This document shows positions 40,262 through 54,200 of a stretch of 64,000 nucleotides of DNA, piece after piece. Below the pieces are notes generated by a model that saw only the letters and a list, made by a program, of their open reading frames with translations, had not been told where the DNA came from and searched no databases. The stretch is from positions 14,541,933 through 14,605,932 of the forward strand of contig ML664173.1 of the NCBI GenBank assembly GCA_007570785.1, written 5' to 3'. A program made the translations under genes and the position numbers. Source of the DNA: Antilocapra americana (Eukaryota > Chordata > Mammalia > Artiodactyla > Antilocapridae). The first letter of the stretch is position 1, and each line of letters opens with the position of its first letter.

Positions 40262-41635
40262 TTTCACTGCAAGTCAATACAGTGATTCCTTCCTAGTCAT
40301 AAACATTCCTTGGGCCCTTTATTAATTAGTATATTTACCTAGATCATAGTTTTCTGACAACAAATGGCAGACTATAAGGGAATTTTTTGTTTGTTTTGGT
40401 TCTCAAGCATTCACTCCAGATTTTTGATAATACAAAAAGGGACTCACTGAGCTGAAAGGAACCTTGTGACATCATCTAGACCAGTAGTCTTTAACCTTGG
40501 TTCACTAGGATGCCTGATGCAGGAGCTCCTCAAAAGAGGGCTGCCAGGGAATAAAGGAGAGGCTGAGCGGGTCAGGCTCTGACTTCCTGCTCCTCTAGGA
40601 GTTTGCTTTAACCAAATTAGTTGTTTTACAATTTGAGGTTCTGTGTACAATTTTGTTTCAGGAAGAGAAAGGAGAATTTCCCCCTACTCTGTGTTCCCCA
40701 ATAATTATTAAGAGCTTATTATATGCCAGGTAATGTGTTACTACTGTGGTAGAAAATAAACAACAACAAAAAACTCCTGCCTTTGAAAAGCTTCAATGGG
40801 AAAGGCATGCATCTGTTAACAATGAAGAAATTTGGTTATTGAAGAAAGCAGTAAGTTCAGGGAAAGAAAAAGAGCTAATGGTTCTAGGAGATGATGTGTA
40901 CACTGATTGTATCAGAATCCCTTTAGGGAACATGTACATTGAAACGGGGTACTTGAGACTTCAGTGATTACTTATAAAGATGTAGACAGTATTAGGAGAA
41001 GCCAAAGGGATGCTGAAGCATCCCGGAGCCAGCACAGCAGTCTTTATCGTTCCTAGACTCGGAAGAAGCAAGGGGAAAGAATGGTTGCCAGAGCATAGAG
41101 GGCCGTGGTTATAGAACAAGGGTCCAAACAGGAGGGGTAGCCTGCAACAGAAGAACGCAAACATGAGCAACCAGGAGAAAGGGAGTCAGGGACAGTTTTT
41201 ATCCGACAGTTTTTACCCTGCATTATTGTTCCCACCTCTTCATTGCCTCCCCAAAATAGAACAACACACTCACACCCTTTGCCCTTTGCCCTGGGACTCC
41301 ACAGAGCCTGGCCCTTGAGGAAGAGCACACCTTTTCACCCCACAGACAGGGGGCTTAGTCATCTGACTGGCTTCAGGTAGAACGTTAGCCAATGTGATCC
41401 AAGCAAAAGCTTTAAATAGTCGTGTATGATCTGGCTTGGTCACTTGGCATTCGCGTCCTCTGCCATGAGAAGTCCATGTCACGCAGAGCCATTGCTCCTT
41501 TAGCCTAGGTCCCAGAATAAGAAAAAATAAAATGAGTAGATACAAACCTAACTTGAAGCTTGGAGACAGGTTGAGCCTAGGCAAGAGCAGCTGAATCACA
41601 GCCAACCCTCAGCCCCATAGCAAGAAATGAATGTA
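40262..41635. other. Intron 3 stretch, mostly unassigned
   Basis: Short L2-like piece at about 40700-40760. No exon recognised. Confidence 0.4.
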
Positions 41636-41636
41636 C

Positions 41637-41706
41637 TGGATTGGCCACAAAGTTTGTTCAGGTTTTCTCACAGCAAAACCTGAATGGACTGTTTGGCCAA
41701 CCCAAC
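41637..41706. mobile_element. Mariner-like short palindromic element
   Basis: A 70-bp near-palindrome: left arm ttggccacaaagtttgttca, right arm tgaatggactgtttggccaa. The same family as the copy at 13750, but better preserved. It lies in GPATCH2L intron 3 and would be transcribed as a hairpin. Confidence 0.8.
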
Positions 41707-42934
41707 AATAAACCACTGAAACCTAGGGGCTGCTAAACAGCATTATCATAATAAAAACTTGACTGATACAGCCAATCTCATTCACCTTCCCCTACACACA
41801 CACTTCCACTGTTGCCTCCTGAACAGCCAAACCCAACCAGAAGTTGAGAGCAAAATAACCCATGGATGTAGTCCATAAATAGGCCCCAGAGAAGCAAAAT
41901 GAGAACAGTCTTGGAAGATGACCAGTCATTCAAGAAAAGGTAAAGATGAGATTTCAGGCAGAGAGACCAACATAAGGAAAGACACAGGAGCAAGAAGAAA
42001 CATACCTTTGTGCTGAGAACTCGAAGCATCTAAATATCACCAGAATGTGTGAAGTTGAGGCAGAGACAAGGGGGAAAGCTGGGGCTATAATATATTCTAT
42101 GACCTTCCATAATACACCAAGGATTCCTTGTCACTGAAGGGCTTTCCAAAGGCCCAAAACTTAATCTGTTGTAGTAACTCCACACTTTCTTACATCTCTG
42201 TATACACATCATAACTTTTGAGAGATGCATTATGATACTATAGTAAAAGCAAAGAAAAATAGCAAATATTAATATTGGTAATTCTGAAAGTATGCTCCAG
42301 TTCATTCATGAAAAGACAACCAAACTTTCCCGGTATGAAATAAGAAAATCAAAACCCTAGCTACAGACTATGCAGGAGTATATATGCACAGTTTCTAATG
42401 ACACCTAGTGCCCTCAGAACCAGAAAGGGATAGGAACGCACTCACAACAGCCTCCATTAGAGAGGGAAGCTCAACAACTCCACTTGTGCCCACAATTCTG
42501 AGGCATGGGTGAGACATCTCCCCACGGTCTCTTTCCAAAATTAGGATTTGGAACCTAAATTTCACGGTCCTAAGATCCCTTCAAATACTAAGGAGCCAAT
42601 CTGGATCACCCTAGACATATAGCCACCATGTCTCTCGGGCCTTCAATCACTTAACCCTTGGAGAAAAATCACTGGATTTCAGAAGGGACTTTAGAGATCT
42701 ACAAATCCCTCACTAGATTAAGAAAACCACAGTCTAAAGGAGCTATAAAAAATTATTACTGTCACACACTTAGTGTAGCACAAAAGTATATAGGACAAGA
42801 TCAAACCACTGTTTAAACAGTAAAAAATAAAGAACTGATAATTAACACACACAAGCCTTCCTCACAGGAAGTTTCTATTAAACTTCAGAAAAAAGATCTT
42901 TTCTATCATCTATTCACCCACAACACTACGGTCA

Positions 42935-43262
42935 TTCATTGTTGTTGTCTAGTCGCCCAGTCGTGTCCGACTCTTTTGCAACCCCATGGACTGCAGCACG
43001 CCAGGCCTCCTTGTCCCTCACCATCTCCCAGAGTTTGCCCAAGTTCCTATTCATTGTATCAGTGATGTTCCCTTCATGGATCACTGCCTTGTCATGGCGA
43101 GGGGGCCTGCAAACTCAATGAAGCTGGGAGTCATGCCATGCAGGGCCACCCAAGATGGGTGAGTCATAGCAGAGCTCTGACAAAACCTAACCCGCGGAAG
43201 GAGAGAACAGCAGACCACCCCAGTACTTGTCATGAGAACCTCATGAACTATATTAACGGTCA
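42935..43262. mobile_element. BovB composite: reversed 3' end joined to a forward 5' segment
   Basis: At 42935-43072 the sequence is BovB 3' end in minus orientation (cagtcgtgtccgactctttt, cccatggactgcagcacgcc). From about 43075 it is BovB 5' region in plus orientation (aagctgggagtcatgccatg, cagggccacccaagatggg, gagctctgacaaaacc). This looks like a 5'-inverted, internally deleted copy. Confidence 0.75.
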
Positions 43263-43313
43263 TTTATAAATAAGGTTAAAAAAGTAAATTCTCTCCATGT
43301 GAAAATAAGAATG

Positions 43314-43434
43314 TCTTACCATCCAGTAATACAATGTTAAAAAAAAATAACCATAAGGTTATTTTTTGGTTTTACTAAAAAGCATCTTACCATCCAGTAA
43401 TTACAATATTATTTTTTGGTTTTAATAAAAAGCA
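43314..43434 (+). repeat. Imperfect direct duplication in intron 3
   Basis: Two units share tcttaccatccagtaat and attttttggttttactaaaa / attttttggttttaataaaa. Unit 1 is 71 bp (43314-43384) and unit 2 is 50 bp (43385-43434), differing by an internal 20-bp segment. Confidence 0.85.
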
Positions 43435-43474
43435 ACTTTCTAAAGTTCCATCCTTGACACTATTAACACCCCTG

Positions 43475-43648
43475 GATCAATGATCCTCAAATTTTGAACT
43501 ACCTGCACTAAAAAAAAAAATCACCACAACTACTTACAGAAAACGCAGACTCCAGGGGCCAACTCCAGACCAATCTGAGGGGTTCAGGAACTTGCAGTTT
43601 TAACAGTTCCCCACATGGTTTTTATGCCCTGAAGTTTGAGAACCGCTT
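43475..43648. mobile_element. MER5-like hAT remnant just before exon 3
   Basis: Ends gatcctcaaattttgaact and agtttgagaaccgctt. The inner text 'cagactccaggggccaactcc' and 'cccacatggtttttatgccc' fits the MER5 group. It lies about 100 nt past the exon 3 donor. Confidence 0.6.
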
Positions 43649-43664
43649 CCACAGACAATCATCA

Positions 43665-45325
<1,661 letters not shown>

Positions 45326-45329
45326 TAAG

Positions 45330-45650
45330 GCTCATCAAACAACAGCCTGTCAACCATTTTTGTAGAGGCTGTGAGCTAAGAATGGTTTTCATAGTTTTGA
45401 ATCACCAGGGACAGGGGGAGATGGAAAGGAGACTATTTTGTGACATAGAGACAGGACACAAAATTCAAATTTCAGTGACCATAAATAAAGTTGTATTGGA
45501 ACAAAAAGTTCCAATACAGTTTTGCTCATTCATTGACTTACAGATTCTGGCTTCTTTCACACTACAACTACAGAGTTGAGGAGTTGCAATAGATAACACA
45601 TATCACCCACGAAGCCCCCAAGTATTTGCTAGCTGGCTTTTTCCAGAGGA
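45330..45650 (+). repeat. Old interspersed repeat (MER/DNA-transposon-like)
   Basis: 'gtagaggctgtgagctaagaa', 'gaccataaataaagttgtatt' and 'acaactacagagttgaggag' match a repeat common in mammal genomes. I recognise the text but cannot name the family with certainty. Confidence 0.5.
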
Positions 45651-48220
45651 AATTTGCTGTTTCCTGCTCTGTGTGTGTTACAAGTTCTACCCTGCAATGT
45701 CTAAGGGCTCCTCTATTTGAATATTTCCAATTAAGAAATTAAAACTATGGCCTTATTACAAAGTCTATGGATTCTGCCTCCATTCATTTCTATCCACCTG
45801 TAAGCACTACAAGATACCATGTATTTTTGATCCTTTTTTGCATGGATTCCATTATCTCCTCAGATTCTAAATAAAGGGAGTGATCTGCTGGATCCAGGAA
45901 GGTATGGGTAACCTAAAACCTTCCTGTCCCTGTATATTTTCTATTTCTGTCAACAGTATTTAAGGAGACTCACTGTTCTTGAAAGAGCTTGAACTAAACG
46001 TGTCTGTAAGTTTTCTATATATAGTGAATTAGAGTAACAGCAATGATGTCATAGAAATATCACTACGATTTTAAGACTGTGTTCAAGGGAGATATGTATT
46101 TTCTTCATTGAGAAAATAATGTGTGCCTTACAGAACACTTATTACATAAAAGTATCATGATTCACCAATATCTAGAAATGACTATTTCATCTGATAGCAT
46201 CTGCTAATTCTATCTATGTCCCCAGAAGAACTTGCATTGTGAAAATCTAACTACATTCAAAAAAAACTGTTTGCATAATTTACTAAGGACAAAAAAAGGG
46301 AACTCCATGGCATTATTTGCACATAAACACTACGATATAGCATATAAAAATGTAGGGCTAACTATGAAATAGAAGCAAATTTTTCCTTTTCCAATTTATA
46401 GGCCAAAGTCCTGTGGCCTTCATTCACTTCTGAACCAGAGATTACCATTAAAAAATAAAAATCAGATTAGTAGGACTTTAATAATGATTCAGTCAACTGT
46501 AAAAATGTTAATTCAGCTAATTAAACAGAATGTTTAATATCCTGTTAAAAATAAGCACTTATCTTCCAATAAAAACAACTGTCGTTTAATACCTTAATAG
46601 ACTACAAGGTCAGAAAGTTAAAATATGGTAGACTACTACACATTTTTCCTATAACAAAATCTTGGAAAGAGTTTACACCTTTTTTTGCTATGGGCAATTT
46701 TACTAGGCAAGGAAAATAGCTCTGTTCCTCATTTTTATAAGAAAAAGAAAATGAGATCCTACCTCTAGTATCCACTTCACTATAGTTCTCTGAAGCATAG
46801 TCAGGAAGACAGAAACTCAACCTTGATTAATCAAAGAGTAACAAGACAAAGCCCACAAAGATGGCAGGTAATGAAAATCTTGTCTTTTCCTAAAATGACA
46901 TCAACTCCTAGAGACACCACGCCTCCTGCCTTTGCCTCTCGAGCTGTTCTGTACTCCTTGTCTCACATGATTCTAATCTATAAAGAGTTTGCATATAAAA
47001 GTCTTCATTGAATATTTCGAAAAAATTTGGGGGCAGAAATGTATCGAGCCTACAATACATTACTCAAAAATATTCTATTGTAAATTGGGGCAATAAAATG
47101 TCTCTAACATTTTCACTCATTCACTTAGTAAGCATTTATTAAGTTTTACTTTATACCAGACTCTGCTATAACCAGCAGTAAAATTAACAAGGAAGCAGGC
47201 CAACCATGATTTAAATGCATGTATTTTATTATAAAAAAAAAAACAACTTAGCATAGTCTATGGGAGAAGAGTGTGAAAACACAGAAAGAAGAGTGCTTTC
47301 CAATGAAGAAAATTCCCCAATGAGGGGCGATGCAAGCTGGGAATTTAACCTTGTAATACTGAGAAAATCACCCCATATTAGAAGCCAGAAAGTATCTCAA
47401 AAATATTCATATGTGAGTAAAAATAGTAGTAATACATCACACTTCTCTGGTTTTCACTGAAAAAAGTTTCCACAATTCAGCAGCATAGCAGCTATTTAAA
47501 ATAAGGTTAAAAAAAAATTAAAGCCTCGATTGTGGATGATCAATTAATTGTATTAATATTACCCACTTATTATAATATTGTTAGAAAAACAACCAAACCA
47601 TATCCAACTGAAATAACATAAATGTAAAGAAAGCCAACCTAACCAGAAGTTCCAAAGGCTTTCCTCTCTCAACATTTTATTATGAAGATATCCAAGCAAA
47701 CAAAAAAACTGAAAGAAGTTACCACTCACAATATTGCAATTAACATTTTGGTGTTTTTTGTCTTGTCACACATCTGTCCACCTAAGCTTACCCAATCATC
47801 TTGGTAATTCAAGGCACTCTGGGTAAACCAGATGACTGGGCATGCATCTATTTTCAGAAAGGTAGATTATTATAGGAATCAAGCCTAATAAAATACTACT
47901 GATATTTCTCATCCACTAAAATAGTTAATTCCAGGGGGGAGTTAGCTAAACATTGTAAATTTTGGCACAAATTTTTAAATGCTTTCATCTGAACTGCTCT
48001 TCTTTCCAAGTTCTGAAAATGAATTGATTGTCCTTTTCACAAACAATTTTAAAAAGTATGGTTTTCAAATTAGGAAAAACTCTCCATTTTTAAATCACAA
48101 TATTTTTATTCTATAGAAGAAATCAATGTTTTGGTCTGAGTTTTCTAATTTGAAAATCATGCTTGTTGGTAAAAGCAGAGTCAATGAAGTAAAAAAACTC
48201 CATCTCAGTACCAGAAACAT
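45651..48220. other. Intron 2 stretch, mostly unassigned
   Basis: L2-like piece at about 47115-47200. No exon recognised. Confidence 0.4.
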
Positions 48221-48225
48221 CAAGA

Positions 48226-48490
48226 GCAGCAGTTCTCAACGGGAGGTAATTTTGTCCCCCTTCTCCTACCTTCCTGTCCCATCCCAGCCCTTGGGGTTAT
48301 TTGGCAATATCTGGGAAAAGCTTTTATGTCAGGGCTTGCAGGCAGGTAGAGGGAGCTGGTACTCTATTGGCATTTAGCACGTAGAGGCCAGGGATGCCAC
48401 TAACATCCCACAGTGCCCAAGACAGCCCTTATAACAGAGAATTATCTGGCCCAAAACTGTCGGCAGCATCAAAGGTGAGAACCCTCGTCC
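48226..48490 (+). mobile_element. MER20-like hAT DNA-transposon remnant
   Basis: 'gcagttctcaacgggaggtaa', 'ttatttggcaatatctggg', 'gtagaggccagggatgccac', 'agaattatctggcccaaaac' and 'gtgagaaccct' follow the MER20 consensus closely. Confidence 0.85.
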
Positions 48491-48829
48491 ACAGCGATGA
48501 ACAAAGTGGAGGGATGAAGGGGGAGAGACATCACAGTTAAGGAGGGAAACCACTTGGGAGGAGGGGCAGAGGTCAACATCCTATAGAAGAAACAATGTCA
48601 TTCTGTCGCCAGGACTGGATCAGGGCCTCAAACAGTCTGAGGGCTAGCAGATCCCACCACGAGCAGGTAGCTGGACCTTCAGGCAAACTGATCTGAAGAA
48701 CTGAAACTCCTTACAAGTTGTACAGGTCACCCTTCCCTGCTTAGCCCAGACAGAAAGAATATCCTACCGCCATGGAAGAGAAAGATCCAGGCTGGGAAGA
48801 GAAGGATACTTCGCTCACCTCAATGTCCC

Positions 48830-48900
48830 CAAGGCCTAATATGGCACCTGGCACACAACAGGCATTCAGTAAATGTTGCGTAAATGAAATGAACTCATTC
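48830..48900 (+). repeat. L2 LINE 3' fragment
   Basis: 'atggcacctggcacacaacag', then gcattcagtaaatgttgcg is a clear L2 3' end. Confidence 0.65.
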
Positions 48901-49459
48901 AAATCAGCTCTGTTGCCTCCCCTTGTGTGGCTTTTGTGTCAAGTCGCTGCACCTCTCTAATGCTATTTCCATGCACGTTAAAATGTGGATGGATTGTTTT
49001 GAGGATGTGATACGAGGATGTATCACATACATTATCACATATGGAGTCTAGGATGTGTCTAGACTCCACTCTGCGGAATCTAGAGCTATTATACAAAGGC
49101 AAAGGATGAAAGACTCAAAGGCTACTTCTAGGGTGATAATTTTTGTATGTTTCCCAATAATATTATTTTAGAGGCTAATAGTAGTAGTAATTTCCTCACT
49201 GGCATTCTTATTAAAATAGTCATCTAAATTCAATGGGACTTTCAATTATACCTCAATCTAAAAATTCTGTAGGACTCAAATCTATTTTCACTTTGAATGA
49301 AAAATTAGTATGTGACCTGTGAAACCTAGCATTTTTCCCACACTGAGTTGCACCCAAGAGAGGGAGACACTGCTCTCAGCAGATATTAGACAAGTGTCCC
49401 AAGAAGGGGTTTGTCACTTGAATTATTAGGAAAACTATGAATACAGAAAGCTACTATTC

Positions 49460-49660
49460 TGCATGACTCAGGGAACTCAAACTGGGGCTCTGTAACAACC
49501 TAGAGGGGTGGGTTGGGAGGGACGTGGTAGGGAGGTCAAGAGGGAGGGGACACAGATACCTATGGCTGATTCATGTTGATGTTTGGCAGAAACCAACACA
49601 ATATTGTAAAGTGATTATCCTTCAACTAAAAATAAATAAATTTAATTATTAAAAAAGGCT
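49460..49660 (+). mobile_element. L1 LINE, bovine-type 3' end
   Basis: Shares the 3' UTR text of the 868-1475 copy (aacctagagggg, G-rich run, 'atggctgattcatgttgatg', 'gtaaagtgattatcc') and ends in an A-rich tail. Short 5'-truncated copy in intron 2. Confidence 0.88.
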
Positions 49661-49674
49661 ACTATTGCTGATTG

Positions 49675-49905
49675 ACATCAATAACATCATTTACTGACTT
49701 CTACTATAGACCCAACAAAGTACTAAGTGCTTCATTTCTTTTACTCTAAAAGTCTATAAGATAACTATGTCAACCTCATATTACAGATGAAGGAATGTGG
49801 CTTAGAAAAATTAAGCAACTTGTCCCAGAGTGCACGACAAGCATCAGAACCAGGGTAGTATATCCCCACAGCCCAGGTACTCAGTGAATGCCCACTAAAA
49901 CACAG
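49675..49905 (-). repeat. MIR SINE
   Basis: 'tacagatgaaggaatgtggct', 'attaagcaacttgtcccagag' and 'gtactcagtgaatgcccac' give a reversed MIR pattern. Confidence 0.55.
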
Positions 49906-50404
49906 GTGATGCCGAGTCGTCTCATTTACTGAAAGTCAATTCATGTTTATTCAGAACATAATTATGAATTTCAGCACTTCTCATTTTATTTACCTGAAAA
50001 TGCAAACAGACTGACTGAAGTAGGGCAAGAGTTTACTCTTTGCTTTTTGCTACTTAGAACATTCGGATACCGCTGAAATTCTAGCTATATTTTGATGACT
50101 ACAGCTTATAAGCTAAAAACGCATCATACGTGCTGAATAGCATCAAAATGAATTACAAACTCACTTCAGAAAAGACCCTCTCTTCCTTTGTGCTACATCT
50201 TAAAATTTAAAACATAAACACCCATTTTCAGTATACTTAAAATACAACAATATATTCTCAGGACTACATTTTGCTTGCCTTTATAGTTCCTAAGTGTCCT
50301 TTCTTTGAAATCAAAGTAAAAACATTCTCTTAGTATGCTCTGGGGAAATAATTACTCTGAGAATATTATTTCTGAATTTAGCTTCATGCTAAGTAAGGCA
50401 AATT

Positions 50405-50962
50405 TTTCAGAAGACCAGTAGCCACCTGTGGTAACCAGACCCCCACATGACTCCCAGTGATGCCAGCCTTCTGGTTATTTCACACCTTGGTTGGCCTGTG
50501 TAACCAACAGCACAGGCAGATGTAACGGTATGTCATGTCTGAGACTTGGGTATTTAAGGGAGAGCCTGCTTTCTCCCTCTCTCCTTCTCTCTCTCTCTCC
50601 TCCTTCTCTATCAGACCATCTGCTCTATGGGAGGCCAACGACCATTTCTCAAGGACACTAACCGCCCTGTAAGAGGGGCCCATGGAAAGGAACTGAGACT
50701 CTCAATCCAGCAAGTTTTAAGGAAATGAGATCTACCACCAGCCCTGTGAGTGAGCACAGAAGTGGATTCCTCAGTCTCAGTTGACCCTTGAGACAATGAG
50801 AGCCCGGACCAACAGTAAGACTGCAAGAGACTCTGAACCAGAATCACACAGCCAAGCTGCCCCTAGATTCCTGACTTCAGGAACTGAACTTGAAGCTGAT
50901 GTTTTATAAAGCTACTAAGTTTTATGGCAACTTTTTCTATAGCAACAAATACAGCATCTTTA
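50405..50962 (+). mobile_element. MLT1-type ERVL-MaLR solo LTR
   Basis: The 3' part reads 'gagtgagcacagaagtggatt', 'gagactctgaaccagaatcac', 'agccaagctgcccctagattc' and 'gctactaagttttatggcaac', following the MLT1 LTR. There is no internal viral gene beside it. It is an ancient, non-coding LTR remnant of a MaLR retrotransposon. Confidence 0.85.
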
Positions 50963-51046
50963 TGAATTCTCGTTGCTTTCTAGCTCTAATGAGAAGCTTA
51001 GGAATCTCTCTGAATTCCCACAACGAAGAGCTTGTTCTCTGACCTG

Positions 51047-51257
51047 TGCTGTGTTTAGTCACTCAGTCGTGTCCGACTCTTTGTGACCTCGTGGACTGTA
51101 GCCCTCCAGGCTCCTCTGTCCATGGTGATTTTCCAGGCAAGAACACTGGAGTGGGTTGACATGCCCTCCTCCACGGGATCTTTCCAACTCAGGGATCAAA
51201 CCCAGGTCTCCCACATTGCAGGCGGATTCTTTACCGTCTGACCCACCAAGAAAACCT
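51047..51257 (-). mobile_element. Bov-tA SINE
   Basis: Reversed Bov-tA from tagtcactcagtcgtgtccg to gtctgacccaccaagaaaacc. Confidence 0.92.
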
Positions 51258-51259
51258 CC

Positions 51260-54200
51260 GACCTAAGAGCTTACTAATTCTATCATACTCCTGACCACAG
51301 AAAACTGTAAATTTAGACCTGAATAGGAGTACTTTATACCTGTCACCATTACAGTAAGGAGGTACAGAATTAGTGCTATCATTTATACTCAAAAGTTGGT
51401 ATCAGTAACTTTACCACTTGGGTTTCTCACCCACTTAAGATTATTAACCAAGTAGCTTAAGTAAGATGTATCTTACAACTAATTTTAAAAGAAATAAGCA
51501 GGATGGAGTTAATGGCTTACAGTATCATGCTAAAAAATAAGGGGCTTCATTTTAATTTTTATTAAATAATAATAAATACATTAAAAAATTTTAATTGTCT
51601 TAGAATTTACAAAAACAGAAAGGTCACTCCTAGACCTATCCCCTGAAACACCTCCTCTGGATTTCTTTACCTTCTTTTTCCTAAACTAAAATGGTATATT
51701 TGTAATCATATGTAATCAAACTTCTGATTATGAAAGCAAACATGACTGAGTGACAGGTTTTTCAGAGAAGTATCTCCCACCAACTGCAAAATTACTCCCA
51801 TAGTAAGTTATGAGAATGTGTAATGAAGGAGGTTATTTTTTCAGTTTCTTCAGATGGCACCCATGAAAGAAGGCAGCAACCTCTTCAGATTCACAGGTCA
51901 TGGCCACTGCAATCAGGTATACTTCGTGCAGATAATGATTTCTGTCAGGATTTTGATACTGAGCTGTGGCAGTGACTTAGAGAAGTCCACCCCTTCCTTT
52001 TAAGGCTTAGTTAACAGATTCACTCTCAGTAAGACAAGATGCCTTTTTTAGAGTAAGTTTTTAAAGAGCATATATTTTGAGACATGAATACCTGCGAATG
52101 TCTTTCTGGTACTTACCACTATCTTAGCTACATATAAAATTCAGGGTAGGTAGGTACCTGTCCCCCTCAAAACTCTACAGGTAAGTCTATTAGCCCCTGT
52201 TGTATAGTACTCCAGAGATGAACACCAACCTTATTTTCATCCCTTTAAAGATTTTCTTTGTAACTGTTCCACTCCCACCACCAATGCAGAAGGCAAAAAT
52301 ATTGCTAGGATACATCTAGGTAGAGGTCTGTTTTCATTAGCTTTCCCTTTTAATCTATATGCTTAATTTGTTCAACCCAGGAACATGGTCTCCCTTCAGT
52401 TACATTTTTTAGATCATTCTTCTGTCCCAATGCTTTGGTCTCCTCCTTGGGAGTATTCACGTACCTGCAGACTGGGCCTCCATTCCTGTGCTCCAGATCT
52501 ATCACCTTCTCTCTCATTTTTATCTCCTCTGTGCATTTTGGGAGGGCTTCCAAAGTTTTCCACATCATCAATTCAATTTTCTGCAGAATGAATTGTCCTT
52601 CATTTTAACATTACATTTCAATCTCCCTACACTCTTTCCTCCCATACTGCTGGGTTGTCAAACAGCTATCTTTCTGTCCTTATGACTTACTGCTTCTATT
52701 TCAAAGTGATTATACTTCCTTGCATCCTTATGAAGATTTTCTAAAATGTTCTTCCAGTTTTCACTGGCTGTCATTTTCAAAGATGTGTTCTTCCTCTGAA
52801 CACTCAGGAGGATGTGCCCTTCTCCTTATTCTGCAGAATTTGCTCAAAAGCCTCTTGCTGAGCATTGTTTTACCTAGAATTTGGTATCTGCCAACAGAAG
52901 GGGTAGCTAAATTACTCCTGGTCCCATTCTCTACTCCCTTGGATACAGGTAACATGCTCTTTTCACATCTACAACAAGCCAGGAAGATAGGCAGAGCTCC
53001 TAACCGAGTTTACCCGTAGATTTTTATCTCATACAGCTATGTGGGAGATTGAGATGGGATCTTCTTCTGATCCTCACTGTCTGTGAGTCTGCAATAAATG
53101 AAGGTATATAAAATACTACAGTCTCCAGAATGCACTCTACTAGGAGTGCTTTTTCCTTCTCTGTCTACACCAACCATAAACTACTCTTGGAGAATCTTAT
53201 TTCCCAGGACTCAATATGCTATGACTGCCTCCTACTCCCAAATATATATACACACAGAAAACACTATGATTCCCTATCTGAGTACATTCTGGGAGTGACA
53301 GCCTCCAAACAGAAAGTCAAGGATACTGACTGGGAAGTTAAGGGTGCAACAACACTCTGGTTAAAACTACAGCTGCCGAATTTCCTAAATGAACCGGATT
53401 CTGCCTTTCTGAACCAAGGGTAGACTATAGGGAAAGAATGCAGGGCCTCACTACCGACAGTCAGGGTGGGCTCAGCACTGCCATGGGCTTCCTATTGCAC
53501 TCTCCAGCGCAGTTCTATCAGCCTTGGAGTTTGACAAAATCTTGGCAATAAGTCAGCTTTAAGTCTTGGTCTCTGGCAATGTGACTTCACAATGTTTCAT
53601 GTCTTTGTAAATATTTTAGGGGGCGAGTGAAATTATTTATCAGATGCTTTTTAAGATGTGAAGTTATAATGATGTGAAGGAGACTGTGACAAAACAATTA
53701 GAAAATCTCAGTGTTACAAGGGACCTTACAGATGATTCAGTTCAGCCTCTCTGACTCTACAAATCAAGAAGTGGTCATCAAGCCCAGACTTGAAGTGATC
53801 TACCTGGTGAAACAACTCAATTTTTATGGAGATTTAATTTTCAGAATGCTATATTTTATACTGAGGCAAAACTTCACACTCTGTACTTTCTATCTATGAA
53901 TTCTAGTTCCTTCCTCTAGAGTCACAGAATTTTAACATTTAAGAGACATATCTTCAAATACAATAATGTAACATTAAATCCACCTTCCAAATCATTTTTG
54001 TTTTTTCAGTTATTTCTTAGCATACAGTAGCAGAGCTTTGAATAAATCTATATCAGCACACTGTGCCAGCTATGCAATACTCTCAAATGTGACGGCACAA
54101 CCGCAGCAACGGTAAATATCCTCTGGATCAGCATCCCTATTTACAGAGTAGAAAACAGAACATCCCCAACCTACCACATATAGTTTTTTCCACAGCTCCA

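Noticed and set aside
50405..50962. Endogenous retrovirus with genes
   Set aside because: Only an MLT1-type LTR remains; no gag, pol or env-like sequence is next to it.
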